DNA of 64,000 nucleotides. Source: Anaerosphaera multitolerans (GTDB lineage: Bacteria > Bacillota > Clostridia > Tissierellales > Peptoniphilaceae). Below the pieces are notes generated by a model. It saw nothing but the letters and a program-made list of their open reading frames with translations, was not told the origin of the DNA and did not search any database. Below, one piece after another: positions 17,120 through 26,190 of the stretch. Location of the stretch: NCBI RefSeq assembly GCF_004006535.1, contig NZ_RLIH01000004.1, forward strand, positions 106,112 through 170,111, given 5' to 3'. The number at the start of each line of letters is the position of its first letter. Positions within the stretch are counted from its first letter, which is position 1. The position numbers and the translations under genes are program-made.

Positions 17120-19200
17120 TGATAAAAGAAAAGATCTTTGAAATCATAAAAGATTCCCGTCCTATGACTAAGGAACAGTTAGTAAAAAAATTTGGAATAA
17201 AGAATAAGGAAAAAGCAGACTTTAATAAACTTTTAAAGGAGCTTATTAAAGACGGGCTTCTTTATTTTGACGGAAGAAAATATATTGTAATAGATGGTAA
17301 AAAATATAAAAGAGGCATTGTTCAGGGAAATGAAAAAGGATTTGGATTTTTACTTCAGGAAGATGAGGATATTTTTATTCCCAAAGATAATATGAACTCC
17401 GCATTAAACGGCGACGAAGTCGTGGTGGAAATGTTGGATTATAGAAATGGGGACAGTGCTGAGGCTAAAATAATCGGAATTGTAAAAAGAGCTAATGAGA
17501 AAGTAGTCGGAACTTTTCAAGATAAGAGGAGTTTTGGATTTGTAGTAGCTGATGATAATAAGTTTGCCTATGATATATTTATTTCCAAGAAAGATATGTT
17601 GGGAGCAAGAGACGGTCAAAAAGTATTAGTTCAAATAGAAAAATGGCCTCAAAGAGGTAAAAAGCCCGAAGGAAAAATAATAGAAGTCTTTGGGTACGGA
17701 CATGAAAAGGGAGTGGACATACTTAGTATTGCTGCAAGTTTGGAACTTCCTATGAAATTTAATAAGAAAACTTTAGACCTTGCAAAGAAAATTCCAATTG
17801 CTGTTAAAGAAAAAGACCTTAAAGGCAGAGAGGATTTTAGAGAACTGCTGACTTTTACCATAGATGGAAGAGATTCAAAGGACTTTGACGATGCTGTTTC
17901 TATTGAAACTTTAGAGAACGGCAATTTACGTCTAGGAGTTCATATTGCCGACGTTGGTCACTATGTCAGAGAAAATGATGAAATAGATAAGGAAGCTTAT
18001 AATAGAGGAAACTCAGTATATTTAATAGATGAAGTTATACCTATGTTGCCTGAGGAGTTGTCAAATGGAATATGTTCTTTAAATGAAGGTGTGGATAGGC
18101 TTGTGCTTTCTGTTTTAATGGAAGTAGATGAAAAGGGCAAAGTTGTAGATAGTAAGATAACTGAAGGAGTTATCCGCTCCGGTAGAAGACTTATTTACGA
18201 TGACGTATCGGACTTTCTTGAAGACGGAAGAGTTGATAAAAGTTTAGAAGGCCTTGAAAGTGAACTTAAGTCAATGGATAAACTTGCAAGGATATTGAGA
18301 AAGAAGAGAATGGAAAGCGGTTCCATTGATTTTGATTTCCCTGAAGCGCAAATTATAGTAGACGAAAATGGAAGACCTACAGAGATTAAGAGAGAAGAGC
18401 GTAGAATTGCAAATAAACTAATAGAGGAATTTATGCTCCTATGTAATGAAACTGTGGCTGAACAGTATTTTTGGATGGAAGTTCCCTTCTTATACAGAAT
18501 TCATGAGGAGCCTGACGAAGAAAAAATAGTGAGTTTAAATGCAGTGCTGCGTCACTTGGGATATAAATTAAATACTCAAAACCTAGATTCAAAAAGTGTT
18601 CAGGAGTTAATAGAAGAGGTTAAGGAAAAAGAAGAGGGAGTATTTGTAAGTACCTTAGTTCTTAGAAGTTTAAAAAAAGCAAGGTACTCGGAAATAAATG
18701 ACATTCACTTTGGATTGGCCGCCAAGTACTATTCTCATTTTACGGCGCCTATTAGAAGGTATTCCGACTTGGTAATTCACAGAGTTATAAAGTCCATAAT
18801 TCACAATAAGTTATCTGAAAGTAAGATGGACTATTTGGAATCTATACTTCCCGAAGTTGCAAAACACGTTTCCGATACTGAAAGAAGAGCGCAGGAAGCG
18901 GAGAGAATGGTTGAATCAGTAAAGATGGCTGAATATATGGAAGATAAAATAGGCGAGGAATATTCTGCGTTTATATCTTCAATTACAAGTTTTGGAATCT
19001 TTGCACAGTTGGAAAATACCATTGAAGGATTAATAAGTTACCAAAGCATGAGTGATTATTTTGAATTTAATGAAGATGATTATAGTGCCGTGGGAAGAGA
19101 TAGTAAAAAAGTTTACAGAATAGGTGATAAGCTTAAAATTAAAGTGGTAAATACCAATGTTACAAGGGGAACTATAGATTTTGAAATAGTAGGTGATTAA
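17119..19200 (+). CDS. rnr: Ribonuclease R
   Basis: Processive 3'-5' exoribonuclease of the RNB family that degrades structured RNA and works with SmpB/tmRNA in clearing stalled messages. The 693 residues are arranged as an N-terminal winged helix (~1-55), two cold-shock domains, the RNB domain with DGRDSKDFDDAV near residue 250 carrying the metal-binding aspartates, and a C-terminal S1 domain from ~615. The start codon overlaps the ddl stop (TAATG). smpB begins directly after the stop, a common pairing. Confidence 0.95.
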   Translation: MIKEKIFEIIKDSRPMTKEQLVKKFGIKNKEKADFNKLLKELIKDGLLYFDGRKYIVIDGKKYKRGIVQGNEKGFGFLLQEDEDIFIPKDNMNSALNGDEVVVEMLDYRNGDSAEAKIIGIVKRANEKVVGTFQDKRSFGFVVADDNKFAYDIFISKKDMLGARDGQKVLVQIEKWPQRGKKPEGKIIEVFGYGHEKGVDILSIAASLELPMKFNKKTLDLAKKIPIAVKEKDLKGREDFRELLTFTIDGRDSKDFDDAVSIETLENGNLRLGVHIADVGHYVRENDEIDKEAYNRGNSVYLIDEVIPMLPEELSNGICSLNEGVDRLVLSVLMEVDEKGKVVDSKITEGVIRSGRRLIYDDVSDFLEDGRVDKSLEGLESELKSMDKLARILRKKRMESGSIDFDFPEAQIIVDENGRPTEIKREERRIANKLIEEFMLLCNETVAEQYFWMEVPFLYRIHEEPDEEKIVSLNAVLRHLGYKLNTQNLDSKSVQELIEEVKEKEEGVFVSTLVLRSLKKARYSEINDIHFGLAAKYYSHFTAPIRRYSDLVIHRVIKSIIHNKLSESKMDYLESILPEVAKHVSDTERRAQEAERMVESVKMAEYMEDKIGEEYSAFISSITSFGIFAQLENTIEGLISYQSMSDYFEFNEDDYSAVGRDSKKVYRIGDKLKIKVVNTNVTRGTIDFEIVGD

Positions 19201-19659
19201 ATGACTAAGGAATCTAAAAACACTCTTGCCACAAATAGAAAGGCAAGGCACGATTATTTTATAGAAAGTACGATTGAAGCGGGAATTGAATTAAAGGGAA
19301 CGGAGGTAAAGTCTCTTAGAAAGGGAAAGGCAAATATTGCAGATGCCTATGCGGAGATTAAAAATGGAGAAGTCTTTGTGGAGAATATGCATATAAGTCC
19401 TTATGAACAGGGAAATATCTATAATGTAGATCCTTTGAGGAAAAGAAAACTACTACTTCATAAAGAAGAAATACGCCGACTTGAAAGGGATATAACCTTA
19501 AAGGGTTATACTTTAATTCCTCTAAAGCTATATTTAAACAGGGGAAAAGTAAAGATGGAACTTGCAGTTGCCAGAGGTAAAAAACTTTACGATAAAAGAG
19601 AGGCCATTGCTAAAAAAGATTCTGACAGGCGAATAAGGCAAGCACTTAAAAATAATTAA
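19201..19659 (+). CDS. smpB: SsrA-binding protein
   Basis: Partner of tmRNA in trans-translation. 152 residues with the usual landmarks: [34 protein letters not shown] and a basic C-terminal tail ending in RQALKNN. It starts at the base after the rnr stop; the ribosome site lies within the end of rnr (TAGGTGATT). I see no tmRNA gene in the window. Confidence 0.95.
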   Translation: MTKESKNTLATNRKARHDYFIESTIEAGIELKGTEVKSLRKGKANIADAYAEIKNGEVFVENMHISPYEQGNIYNVDPLRKRKLLLHKEEIRRLERDITLKGYTLIPLKLYLNRGKVKMELAVARGKKLYDKREAIAKKDSDRRIRQALKNN

Positions 19660-19702
19660 GTTAATTTAAGGATGTTTATTTTTGGCAATTGGAGGTTTTA
19701 AT

Positions 19703-20854
19703 ATGGGGTTTATAGAAACTTATTTAAGCAGTTTAAATAACCAAGTTATGCTTGTATTCTTAATTCTCGGACTGGGATATTTAGTGGGCAGAATCAGTAT
19801 TTTCGGTGTTCAGTTAGGCGTCTCGGGTGTCCTAGTTGTGGCTTTGGTGGCAGGTCATTTAGGTTTTTATATGCCCAGTGTAGTTGGAGATGTGGGAATA
19901 GTACTTTTTTTGGGATGCGTAGGACTAATAGCAGGATCTTCTTTTATTCAGAATATGAAGAAGAATTTTCTTGCTTTTTTTTGTACCTCATTAGGAGTTG
20001 TAGTCCTTGGCGGTATTATGGTTGTAATTACTGTAAAACTGACTGATATGCCTGTATCTTTAGCTTTGGGAATTTCCTCAGGGGCATTGACGTCAACTTC
20101 CTCCCTGGGCTCTACAATTGAGGTTACGGGAGACACTATAGCCAGTGTGGGTTATGGTATTACCTATATGTTCGGAACGCTTTCAGTAGTACTTTTTGTG
20201 CAGCTGGTACCAAAACTCTTTAAGGCGGATATAAAAAAAGAATTGGAAGTCCTTGAGGAAATCAGTTTTAAACCTACTAGAAAAGTGGATCACGACAATC
20301 TTTTAAAAATAGATGACTTGGGAATTTTTGTAGTCTGTCTAACTGTAATACTTGGGGCTTTAATCGGGGGAATTGAAATTAAATTAGGACCTACAACTAC
20401 TTTTTCTCTGCGGAATTCAGGCGGAGCTTTAATAGCAGGTCTTTTGATTTCCAACTTAGGTCATATTGGAAAGTTATCTCTAAAGACATCGCCAATTTGT
20501 TTAAAGACTTTAAGAGATTTGGGAATATCTTTATTTTTAGCTTATAACGGTTTAAATGCAGGTCACGGCTTCTTGGAGATTTTAAGGGAGTACGGTTTTA
20601 TTATATTTATAATTGGAGCATTTATGAGTGTTGCTACAATTTTATTGGCTTTTATAATTGCAAAGTATATTTTTAAAATGCCGCTGCTTGCAGCGCTGGG
20701 AGCTACTACGGGAGCTATGACGGCAGCTCCTTCTCTAAACGTTTTAATCTCAATATCAGATGATAGCGTTACGCCTTATTATGCGGTTTGTCAACCTATA
20801 GCAACTATTTCTCTAATACTTATGCCTCAAATAGTCGTCTTCATACTTAGTTAG
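19703..20854 (+). CDS. AspT/YidE-type putative transporter (AAE family)
   Basis: A 383-residue integral membrane protein of the aspartate:alanine exchanger family. Glycine-rich helix pairs LALGISSGALTSTSSLG and ALGATTGAMTAAPSLN form the two internally repeated core motifs. It lacks the two cytoplasmic TrkA-C domains of full AspT (~560 residues), and a short hydrophilic loop (~170-215) replaces them. The ATG at 19703 follows GGAGG; a TTG upstream lacks a site. The substrate is unknown. Confidence 0.75.
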   Translation: MGFIETYLSSLNNQVMLVFLILGLGYLVGRISIFGVQLGVSGVLVVALVAGHLGFYMPSVVGDVGIVLFLGCVGLIAGSSFIQNMKKNFLAFFCTSLGVVVLGGIMVVITVKLTDMPVSLALGISSGALTSTSSLGSTIEVTGDTIASVGYGITYMFGTLSVVLFVQLVPKLFKADIKKELEVLEEISFKPTRKVDHDNLLKIDDLGIFVVCLTVILGALIGGIEIKLGPTTTFSLRNSGGALIAGLLISNLGHIGKLSLKTSPICLKTLRDLGISLFLAYNGLNAGHGFLEILREYGFIIFIIGAFMSVATILLAFIIAKYIFKMPLLAALGATTGAMTAAPSLNVLISISDDSVTPYYAVCQPIATISLILMPQIVVFILS

Positions 20855-20949
20855 GAAATATTCTAATTATTAAAATAATATATAGTAGAGAGAAAACTAT
20901 ATAAAAAAAGTAATTGACTTTATATGAATTTGATAGTAAAATATATAAC

Positions 20950-20978
20950 TTGATTTTCCTTTAAATATATGTTATACT
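20950..20978 (+). promoter_or_regulatory. veg promoter
   Basis: TTGATT, 17 bases, TATACT at 20973-20978. Confidence 0.6.
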
Positions 20979-21019
20979 AAATGAGTAAAATTTGTCTTTT
21001 AAAATAGAAGGGATATGAT

Positions 21020-21292
21020 GTGCCTATGAATCAAATGACACTTATAAAAAATGAATTAAAGGAGAATTTGGGCAAAAAAGTAATTGTTAAGGCTAATAAG
21101 GGAAGAAAAAAGTATATAACTCAATGTGGAGTGCTTAAAGCCGTTTATCCAAGTTTGTTTTCAATTGATTTAGAAAACGGAAATGAAAAGACTACGTCAA
21201 CCTTTACCTATTCAGATGTGTTGACTAAGACAGTTAGAGTTTTAATATTAGAAGATGATGTTGAATATACAGATGTGAAGAAGATTTCATAA
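21020..21292 (+). CDS. veg: Veg family protein
   Basis: Small cytoplasmic protein of the Veg family (DUF1021), which in Bacillus stimulates biofilm matrix expression. It reads TLIKNELKENLGKKVIVKANKGRKK, then GVLKAVYPSLFSI, the family hallmark. The GTG at 21020 has AAGGGA six bases before it; ATG 21026 would give 88 residues. Veg next to ispE is a frequent Firmicutes arrangement. It has its own promoter and terminator. Confidence 0.88.
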   Translation: MPMNQMTLIKNELKENLGKKVIVKANKGRKKYITQCGVLKAVYPSLFSIDLENGNEKTTSTFTYSDVLTKTVRVLILEDDVEYTDVKKIS

Positions 21293-21316
21293 GAGGACCG
21301 AAAGGTCTTCTTTTTA
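21291..21316 (+). terminator. Terminator after veg
   Basis: AAGAGGACC-gaaa-GGTCTTCTT with a GNRA loop and a run of T's. Confidence 0.85.
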
Positions 21317-21362
21317 TTTCTGTATATTTTATATTGTGATATAATTATTTTGAGGTAATGCT

Positions 21363-22208
21363 ATGAAAGTAAAATCCTATGGGAAAATAAATTTGGCTCT
21401 AGATGTAATAAATAAAAGAGAAGATGGATATCATAATATAAAGACCATTATGCAGAAAATTTCGCTTTATGATGAGATGGAGTTTAAAAAAGGCAGTGGG
21501 GGAATAGTAATAGATTCCAACTTAACTTTAAAGTTGGAGGAAAATTTAATTTATAAATCCTGGGCAGCCCTATGTCAATATGTAGGCGAGGAGCTTCCCT
21601 TGGAAGTAAGACTTAAAAAGAATCTTCCGCTTGCATCAGGTCTTGCTGGTGGTACGGGTAACGGAGCCCTTACGTTAAAGGCCTTAAATGAACTGTATAA
21701 CTTAAAATTGTCCCTTGGAGAATTGCAAAGTATGTCTTTAAAATTAGGAGCGGATTTTCCCTATATGCTTCAAGGAGGCACTGTCCTTGCAGAGGGAATA
21801 GGAGAAAAGTTAAAAACTTTAAAGTCCTTTAATGAAATAGAAGTGTTAATTGTAAATCCGGGCTATGAGATTTCCACAAAGGAAGTTTATGAAAATTTAG
21901 ACCTAAGTTCAAGACGAATAAACTTTAAAAAAATAATTGATCTTATGGAAGAGAACTCTCCCTTAAAATTACGGGGAGTCCTGGAAAACAAAATGGAAGA
22001 TTATGTCTTTAAAAGACATTTAGATATTAAAGAGATTAAAACAGAGCTGGAATCAATGGGAGCAGCTTCTCTTATGAGCGGCACCGGTGCAACGGTATTT
22101 GGATTGTTTGAGGATTCCAAAACCATAAGAAAGGCTTTTAATAAATTTAAGGGGAAGTATCCCTATACGTTTATGGCACATACTCTTGGAGGAGAAGATG
22201 ATATTTAA
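21363..22208 (+). CDS. ispE: 4-diphosphocytidyl-2-C-methyl-D-erythritol kinase
   Basis: GHMP-family kinase that phosphorylates CDP-ME in the methylerythritol phosphate route to isoprenoids. The 281 residues begin KSYGKINLALDV and carry the ATP loop LPLASGLAGGTGNGA near residue 88, where many homologues have GGSSDAA. ADFPY follows, then SGTGATVFG near the C-terminus. The start follows TTGAGGTAATGCT. Its end overlaps the next start by 11 bases, so the two are translationally coupled. Confidence 0.9.
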   Translation: MKVKSYGKINLALDVINKREDGYHNIKTIMQKISLYDEMEFKKGSGGIVIDSNLTLKLEENLIYKSWAALCQYVGEELPLEVRLKKNLPLASGLAGGTGNGALTLKALNELYNLKLSLGELQSMSLKLGADFPYMLQGGTVLAEGIGEKLKTLKSFNEIEVLIVNPGYEISTKEVYENLDLSSRRINFKKIIDLMEENSPLKLRGVLENKMEDYVFKRHLDIKEIKTELESMGAASLMSGTGATVFGLFEDSKTIRKAFNKFKGKYPYTFMAHTLGGEDDI

Positions 22209-22902
22209 CAATGTGGGTATTATAGATGACTCTCTTGGAGGAGTTTTTATTATAAATTCAATAGAAAATTGTTGTAGCGAAAATTTTATAATGATTTCCG
22301 ACAATAAAAATTTCCCCTATTCTCTTAGGAGAAGTCAAATTAAAAATCTGTCTATAAATCTTCAAGAGGCCATAGAAAAGAAATTTATAAAGCTCTTGAT
22401 AGTTACAAATCCTGCCATAGCTTTAAATTTAAATTATAATGTAGATTATGAAATTATAAACGGCTTGGAGAAGAGTTTTAATATTATAAAAGAAAACAAG
22501 GACATTACCGTACTTTCAAATAAATATGTTAAGGAATATTTAGAGGAAAAAGGGTATAAAAACATAATAGATGGGCAGATTTTAATAAATTCTCTTAATA
22601 TGGGAGACAGTAACGATTATATTGTCTCTAAGTTAATGGAGGAGTACTTAGGTGATAGTAAGAGTTTATTTATATTGGATAGTAATTTAAGTATTTTAAA
22701 AGGAAAATTTTTAGAACTCTATCCTGAAATAAAGTTTTATTTTTTAAGCGATATTATCTTAGAGGAACTTCAAGGGAAATTAAAAAGCGGAGAAGGCGGA
22801 AAGTCCAGTTACTACGTAACAGATTATCGGATAGCTTTTTATACGGCCTGTGAAGATTTATTTAAGAGAAGCTACATAAGGACGAGGAAAATCAAAATAT
22901 AG
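22198..22902 (+). CDS. Glutamate racemase-like protein lacking the catalytic cysteines
   Basis: A 234-residue protein whose spacing of conserved features follows MurI. IIDDSLGG stands where MurI has FDSGVGG, and SDNKNFPY matches DNxxFPYG. LIVTNPAIA lies where the first catalytic Cys sits in ACNTAS, and ILDSNLSIL where the second sits in LGCTHYP. Both cysteines are therefore replaced (by T and S), so racemase activity is unlikely. The ATG 22198 overlaps ispE and follows GGAGGAG. The homology call is by eye; a diverged regulator or binding protein is possible. Confidence 0.55.
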   Translation: MIFNNVGIIDDSLGGVFIINSIENCCSENFIMISDNKNFPYSLRRSQIKNLSINLQEAIEKKFIKLLIVTNPAIALNLNYNVDYEIINGLEKSFNIIKENKDITVLSNKYVKEYLEEKGYKNIIDGQILINSLNMGDSNDYIVSKLMEEYLGDSKSLFILDSNLSILKGKFLELYPEIKFYFLSDIILEELQGKLKSGEGGKSSYYVTDYRIAFYTACEDLFKRSYIRTRKIKI

Positions 22903-22980
22903 ATTTTATTTAGGTTATAGTTATTTGTAATAATTGGAAATTATATTATAATATTGTATTAGGAAGTGGTTAGATAATTT

Positions 22981-23003
22981 AAGCGGCTTGAGCTGCTTTT
23001 TTT
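22981..23003 (+). terminator. Terminator-like hairpin just before the zincin gene
   Basis: AAGCGGC-ttga-GCTGCTT followed by seven T's, ending 11 bases before the next start. It may terminate the ispE unit. A TATAAT at 22947-22952 upstream would instead place it in a short leader. Confidence 0.7.
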
Positions 23004-23014
23004 ATAGGTGAGAT

Positions 23015-23389
23015 ATGGTAGATAGATTTGAAGAATTTGAAGAAATTTTAAATGAATTATATGACGAGCTTCCAAAACGGATACTTGAGGGTTTAAACGG
23101 CGGTATAAGAATAGTGGAAGATATAAGCTACCATCCTGCAGATGAAGATGGGGGATTGGTGATTTTAGGTGCCTATAAAAGAGACATTTTGGGAAAGAGC
23201 ATATTGATCTATTACGGTTCTTTTATGGAACTTTACGGGCATATGTCCAGAGAGGCTTTAAAAGATAAGGTAAGGTCGACGCTACACCATGAAATCACCC
23301 ACCACTTAGAGTTTCTGGCGGGAGAAAAGGACTTGGAAATAGAAGATGCAAAATTTTTAATGGAGTTTAAGAGGAGAAAGAATGAATAA
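23015..23389 (+). CDS. Zincin-like metallopeptidase family protein
   Basis: 124 residues of the short zincin family. The zinc-binding HExxH is H92-E93-I-T-H96 in LHHEITHH. Upstream, [12 protein letters not shown] and ILIYYGSFM are the strands that usually precede it. A soluble cytoplasmic protein is expected; peptidase activity is not shown for most members. AGGTGAG precedes the ATG. Its last codons overlap the next start by eight bases, so it is coupled to the J-domain gene. Confidence 0.82.
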   Translation: MVDRFEEFEEILNELYDELPKRILEGLNGGIRIVEDISYHPADEDGGLVILGAYKRDILGKSILIYYGSFMELYGHMSREALKDKVRSTLHHEITHHLEFLAGEKDLEIEDAKFLMEFKRRKNE

Positions 23390-24215
23390 AATTCTGGGAT
23401 ATTTTAATAAAGTACTGGGTACAATTATAGATTACTTTTTAAGAGGGCTTATTTATATAATAGACCTTTTAGTAAGTTTGTTTGCATCTTTTAGACAGAT
23501 ATTCGGTCTTGTATTTTCAATGGCCGGCTGTTTAATTATTTTATTTTTATTTAATCCTTGGTTTGTGGCTTTAATACTATCAAATCCTGTTGTATTGACT
23601 TTGATTCTCCTATCTATTTTAGTTCCTATTATAGGTAGAATTGCAGTTTCCTATCTTAAATATATACATTATATGGCAACAGAGTTTTTCTATGACAAAG
23701 CCGACTACTACTTGTTAGGTAGAAAGGCTGCCTATGAGAAAATGGAGGACTATGGAGAGAAGTATAGAAGAGATAGAGAAGCCGAACAAAGAAGAAGAGA
23801 AGAGGAAAAAAGAAAGAAAGAGGAAGAGCAAAGAAGACAACAGGAAGAAGAGTGGAAGAGAAGGTTTGAGCAGGGTGGCGGAACCTATTGGAGCTTTGGA
23901 GATTTTTCAGACTTTGAGGATTTCTTTAGACAAAGTCAGGGAGGATATTACCAACAGGGTCAGCAACAAGGTGGCCAGTTTACAACTTCATCCTCCTTTA
24001 AACAGGAATATGAGGGGGCTTGTGATATTTTAGGAGTTCCTTATACTGCGGACAAGTATGAAATTAAACTTGCCTATAAGAAGATGGCAAAGATGTACCA
24101 TCCCGATATAAACAAAGATCCCGGAGCAACGGAAATGTTTCAAAAGATAAACAACGCCTATGAATATTTAAATGACTCCAATATTCAAAGGTATAAAAAT
24201 ATGACTACAAATTAA
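23382..24215 (+). CDS. Membrane-anchored J-domain protein
   Basis: 277 residues: hydrophobic helices at ~35-58 and 65-85, a highly charged E/R/K helix (~120-165), a Q/G-rich linker, then a C-terminal J-domain (~208-272) with HPD at 240-242. It should recruit and stimulate a DnaK-type chaperone at the membrane. It lacks the G/F and zinc modules of DnaJ, so it is a class C J-protein. The start lies inside the zincin gene with GAGGAGAAAG before it. Confidence 0.85.
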   Translation: MNKILGYFNKVLGTIIDYFLRGLIYIIDLLVSLFASFRQIFGLVFSMAGCLIILFLFNPWFVALILSNPVVLTLILLSILVPIIGRIAVSYLKYIHYMATEFFYDKADYYLLGRKAAYEKMEDYGEKYRRDREAEQRRREEEKRKKEEEQRRQQEEEWKRRFEQGGGTYWSFGDFSDFEDFFRQSQGGYYQQGQQQGGQFTTSSSFKQEYEGACDILGVPYTADKYEIKLAYKKMAKMYHPDINKDPGATEMFQKINNAYEYLNDSNIQRYKNMTTN

Positions 24216-24216
24216 A

Positions 24217-24248
24217 AGAAGAAGTTAGCTTTTAGCTAACTTCTTTAA
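24217..24248. terminator. Bidirectional terminator
   Basis: Perfect 12-bp stem AAGAAGTTAGCT / AGCTAACTTCTT with a 3-base loop between convergent genes. Confidence 0.8.
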
Positions 24249-25426
24249 TTATTTGCAAAATTGTCAAAATATCCTTGAACGTATACTACAGGAGTTCCCT
24301 TATCACCTGAGCCTGACGTTAAGTCACAAAGAGATCCCAAAAGGTCTGTGATTTTTCTAGGAGTTGTTCCCAGAGTTTCATCTGAACCTGTTAAATCATC
24401 GTCTTTATGTGAAATCTTTTCTTTTAAAATCTTTTGAGCCGTATCATTGTCCACATTTAAGAGTTCAGTGTCGGCAATGTACTTTATTTTAATTTCATTT
24501 GGAGTTCCTTGTAATCCCTCGGTATATGCCGGTGAAACTACAGGATCTGCCAATTCCCAAATCTTTCCAACGGGATCTTTAAAGGCTCCGTCTCCGTAAA
24601 TCATTACTTCAATTTGTTTTTTAGAATATTCAATTAATTTTTTCTGTAGTGCTTTTACAAAGTTATCCCCATCTCTTGGAAATAATTTAACTGAATGGTC
24701 ACTTGCCAAGTTACTACCCAACAGTCCGAATTTTTCATTATAACCGGAGCCGTTTATGGGTTCAGTTAAAACATCGTCAAGTCCATATACTTTTTCAGCA
24801 CCTGCATCAATTAGTTCCTGTTTTACAGATTCCCTTGAATGTACGGAACATACAAGTACGTCCTTTGTAAATTGTAGTATGGTCTTTGGATTATTGGAGA
24901 AGTGAATTTCACAGTTCTTTGCAATTTCCTTATAAAGTTTTACATAGTCAACGCCTGTAAATTGATGTTTAACTTCGTTTCCAAAAAACTTTTTATATTC
25001 TTCTTCACTGAGAACTTCAGAATAAGGATTTATATTTTTTTGATATAAAATTCTCTCATCCATTAAATGGTTTCCAACTTCATCTGAGGGATAGGAAAGT
25101 AAAATGTGTAATTTTTTCCCGGTTTGTGCAATTCCCTTAAGTATTATGGCAAATCTATTTCTACTTAGAATAGGGAATACCAAACCGATGTCCGAGTCGA
25201 ATTTATTATTGATATCTTCTGCAATTTGATCAATATCCGCGTAGTTTCCCTGAGCTCTTGCAACTAGCGATTCGGTTACGGCAACGACATCTTTATCTCT
25301 CATGGAAATATTTTCTGATTCAAGAGCTTTAATAACTGAATCAAAGACTATTTCAACAAGATTGTCTCCGCTTTTAACTATAGGAGTCCTAATTCCTCTA
25401 ACAACAGTACCTATATACCTTTCCAT
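24245..25426 (-). CDS. CofE-like (F420-0:L-glutamate ligase family) protein
   Basis: A 393-residue member of the F420_ligase family. The N-terminus VVRGIRTPIVKSGDNLVEIV and RDKDVVAVTESLVARAQGNY are typical CofE elements. The classical enzyme adds glutamate to coenzyme F420-0, but nothing else for F420 is visible and Firmicutes of this kind generally lack it. Its start overlaps the stop of 5-formyl-THF cyclo-ligase (TAATG), so the two are tightly coupled. A glutamylation step connected to folates is one inference; the true acceptor is unknown. Confidence 0.72.
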   Translation of the reverse strand: MERYIGTVVRGIRTPIVKSGDNLVEIVFDSVIKALESENISMRDKDVVAVTESLVARAQGNYADIDQIAEDINNKFDSDIGLVFPILSRNRFAIILKGIAQTGKKLHILLSYPSDEVGNHLMDERILYQKNINPYSEVLSEEEYKKFFGNEVKHQFTGVDYVKLYKEIAKNCEIHFSNNPKTILQFTKDVLVCSVHSRESVKQELIDAGAEKVYGLDDVLTEPINGSGYNEKFGLLGSNLASDHSVKLFPRDGDNFVKALQKKLIEYSKKQIEVMIYGDGAFKDPVGKIWELADPVVSPAYTEGLQGTPNEIKIKYIADTELLNVDNDTAQKILKEKISHKDDDLTGSDETLGTTPRKITDLLGSLCDLTSGSGDKGTPVVYVQGYFDNFANN

Positions 25427-26004
25427 TAATCTTTATTTCCCCCTGTGTACAAATTTATTTCAGATAGAAAATAATCTATTTGAATGTCATAATCTTCATG
25501 GGGCAAAGATTCAACATATTGAAGGTCAAATCCAATGCCCAGTTTAGTAACTTTTTTCTTTAAGCTACTGAAAAATTTATCATAAAATCCTCCGCCATAG
25601 CCGATTCTATATCCTTTTTTATCAAAGGCGAGGCCCGGTGTAATTATTAAATCCAAAATTTCAGGATCTACTATGTCAATTTCTTCATCTCTTGGCTCCA
25701 ATATGCCCATATAGCTTTCGCTTAGCTGTGAAAAATCTTTTAATCTGGAAATTTTCATAGTCTTTGTTTCCCTATCGACTACCGGAATGAAAATATTCTT
25801 TCCCTCAGACAGTGCCCTTTTAATTATATTGTGGGTGTCGACTTCGGATTTATAACTTACAAAGATAAATATATTGGAGCTTTGTCTATACAAATCCAAA
25901 TTATATAAATGTTCTGCTATTTTCTCCGACGCTTCCTTCATATAATCAAGGGAAAGAGCGTCTCTTTTTTTAATTAATTCTTTTCTAAATTCTTTTTTAT
26001 TCAT
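25426..26004 (-). CDS. 5-formyltetrahydrofolate cyclo-ligase
   Basis: ATP-dependent enzyme that returns 5-formyl-THF to 5,10-methenyl-THF. It is 192 residues from ATG 26004, chosen because GGAGTG lies six bases upstream (an upstream GTG would be within that site). N-terminal KKEFRKELIKKRDAL supplies the nucleotide-binding basic residues, and GYRIGYGGGFYDKF near residue 133 is the family signature. It heads a two-gene minus-strand operon with the CofE-like gene. Confidence 0.92.
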   Translation of the reverse strand: MNKKEFRKELIKKRDALSLDYMKEASEKIAEHLYNLDLYRQSSNIFIFVSYKSEVDTHNIIKRALSEGKNIFIPVVDRETKTMKISRLKDFSQLSESYMGILEPRDEEIDIVDPEILDLIITPGLAFDKKGYRIGYGGGFYDKFFSSLKKKVTKLGIGFDLQYVESLPHEDYDIQIDYFLSEINLYTGGNKD

Positions 26005-26190
26005 TATTATCACTCCAACAGCTTATATTATACACTAATTTTAAAAAAATTTTATAAAAATCTTTAAAAACCGCACCTTAGCAAAGAAATTTCTCCTAGT
26101 ATAAGCAAATTAAGAAATAGAGTTGTAATTTGTAACTCTTTTGTAATATAATATGTACTTGATAATTATACTATATGGAAAGGGAAAATT

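Noticed and set aside
19201..21019. tmRNA gene next to smpB
   Set aside because: No tRNA-like ends or tag reading frame were found around smpB; the neighbouring DNA is coding.
23734..24033. Alternative 99-codon plus-strand frame inside the J-protein gene
   Set aside because: It is an overlapping frame caused by the purine-rich charged-helix region; no ribosome site and the J-domain frame is clearly the real one.
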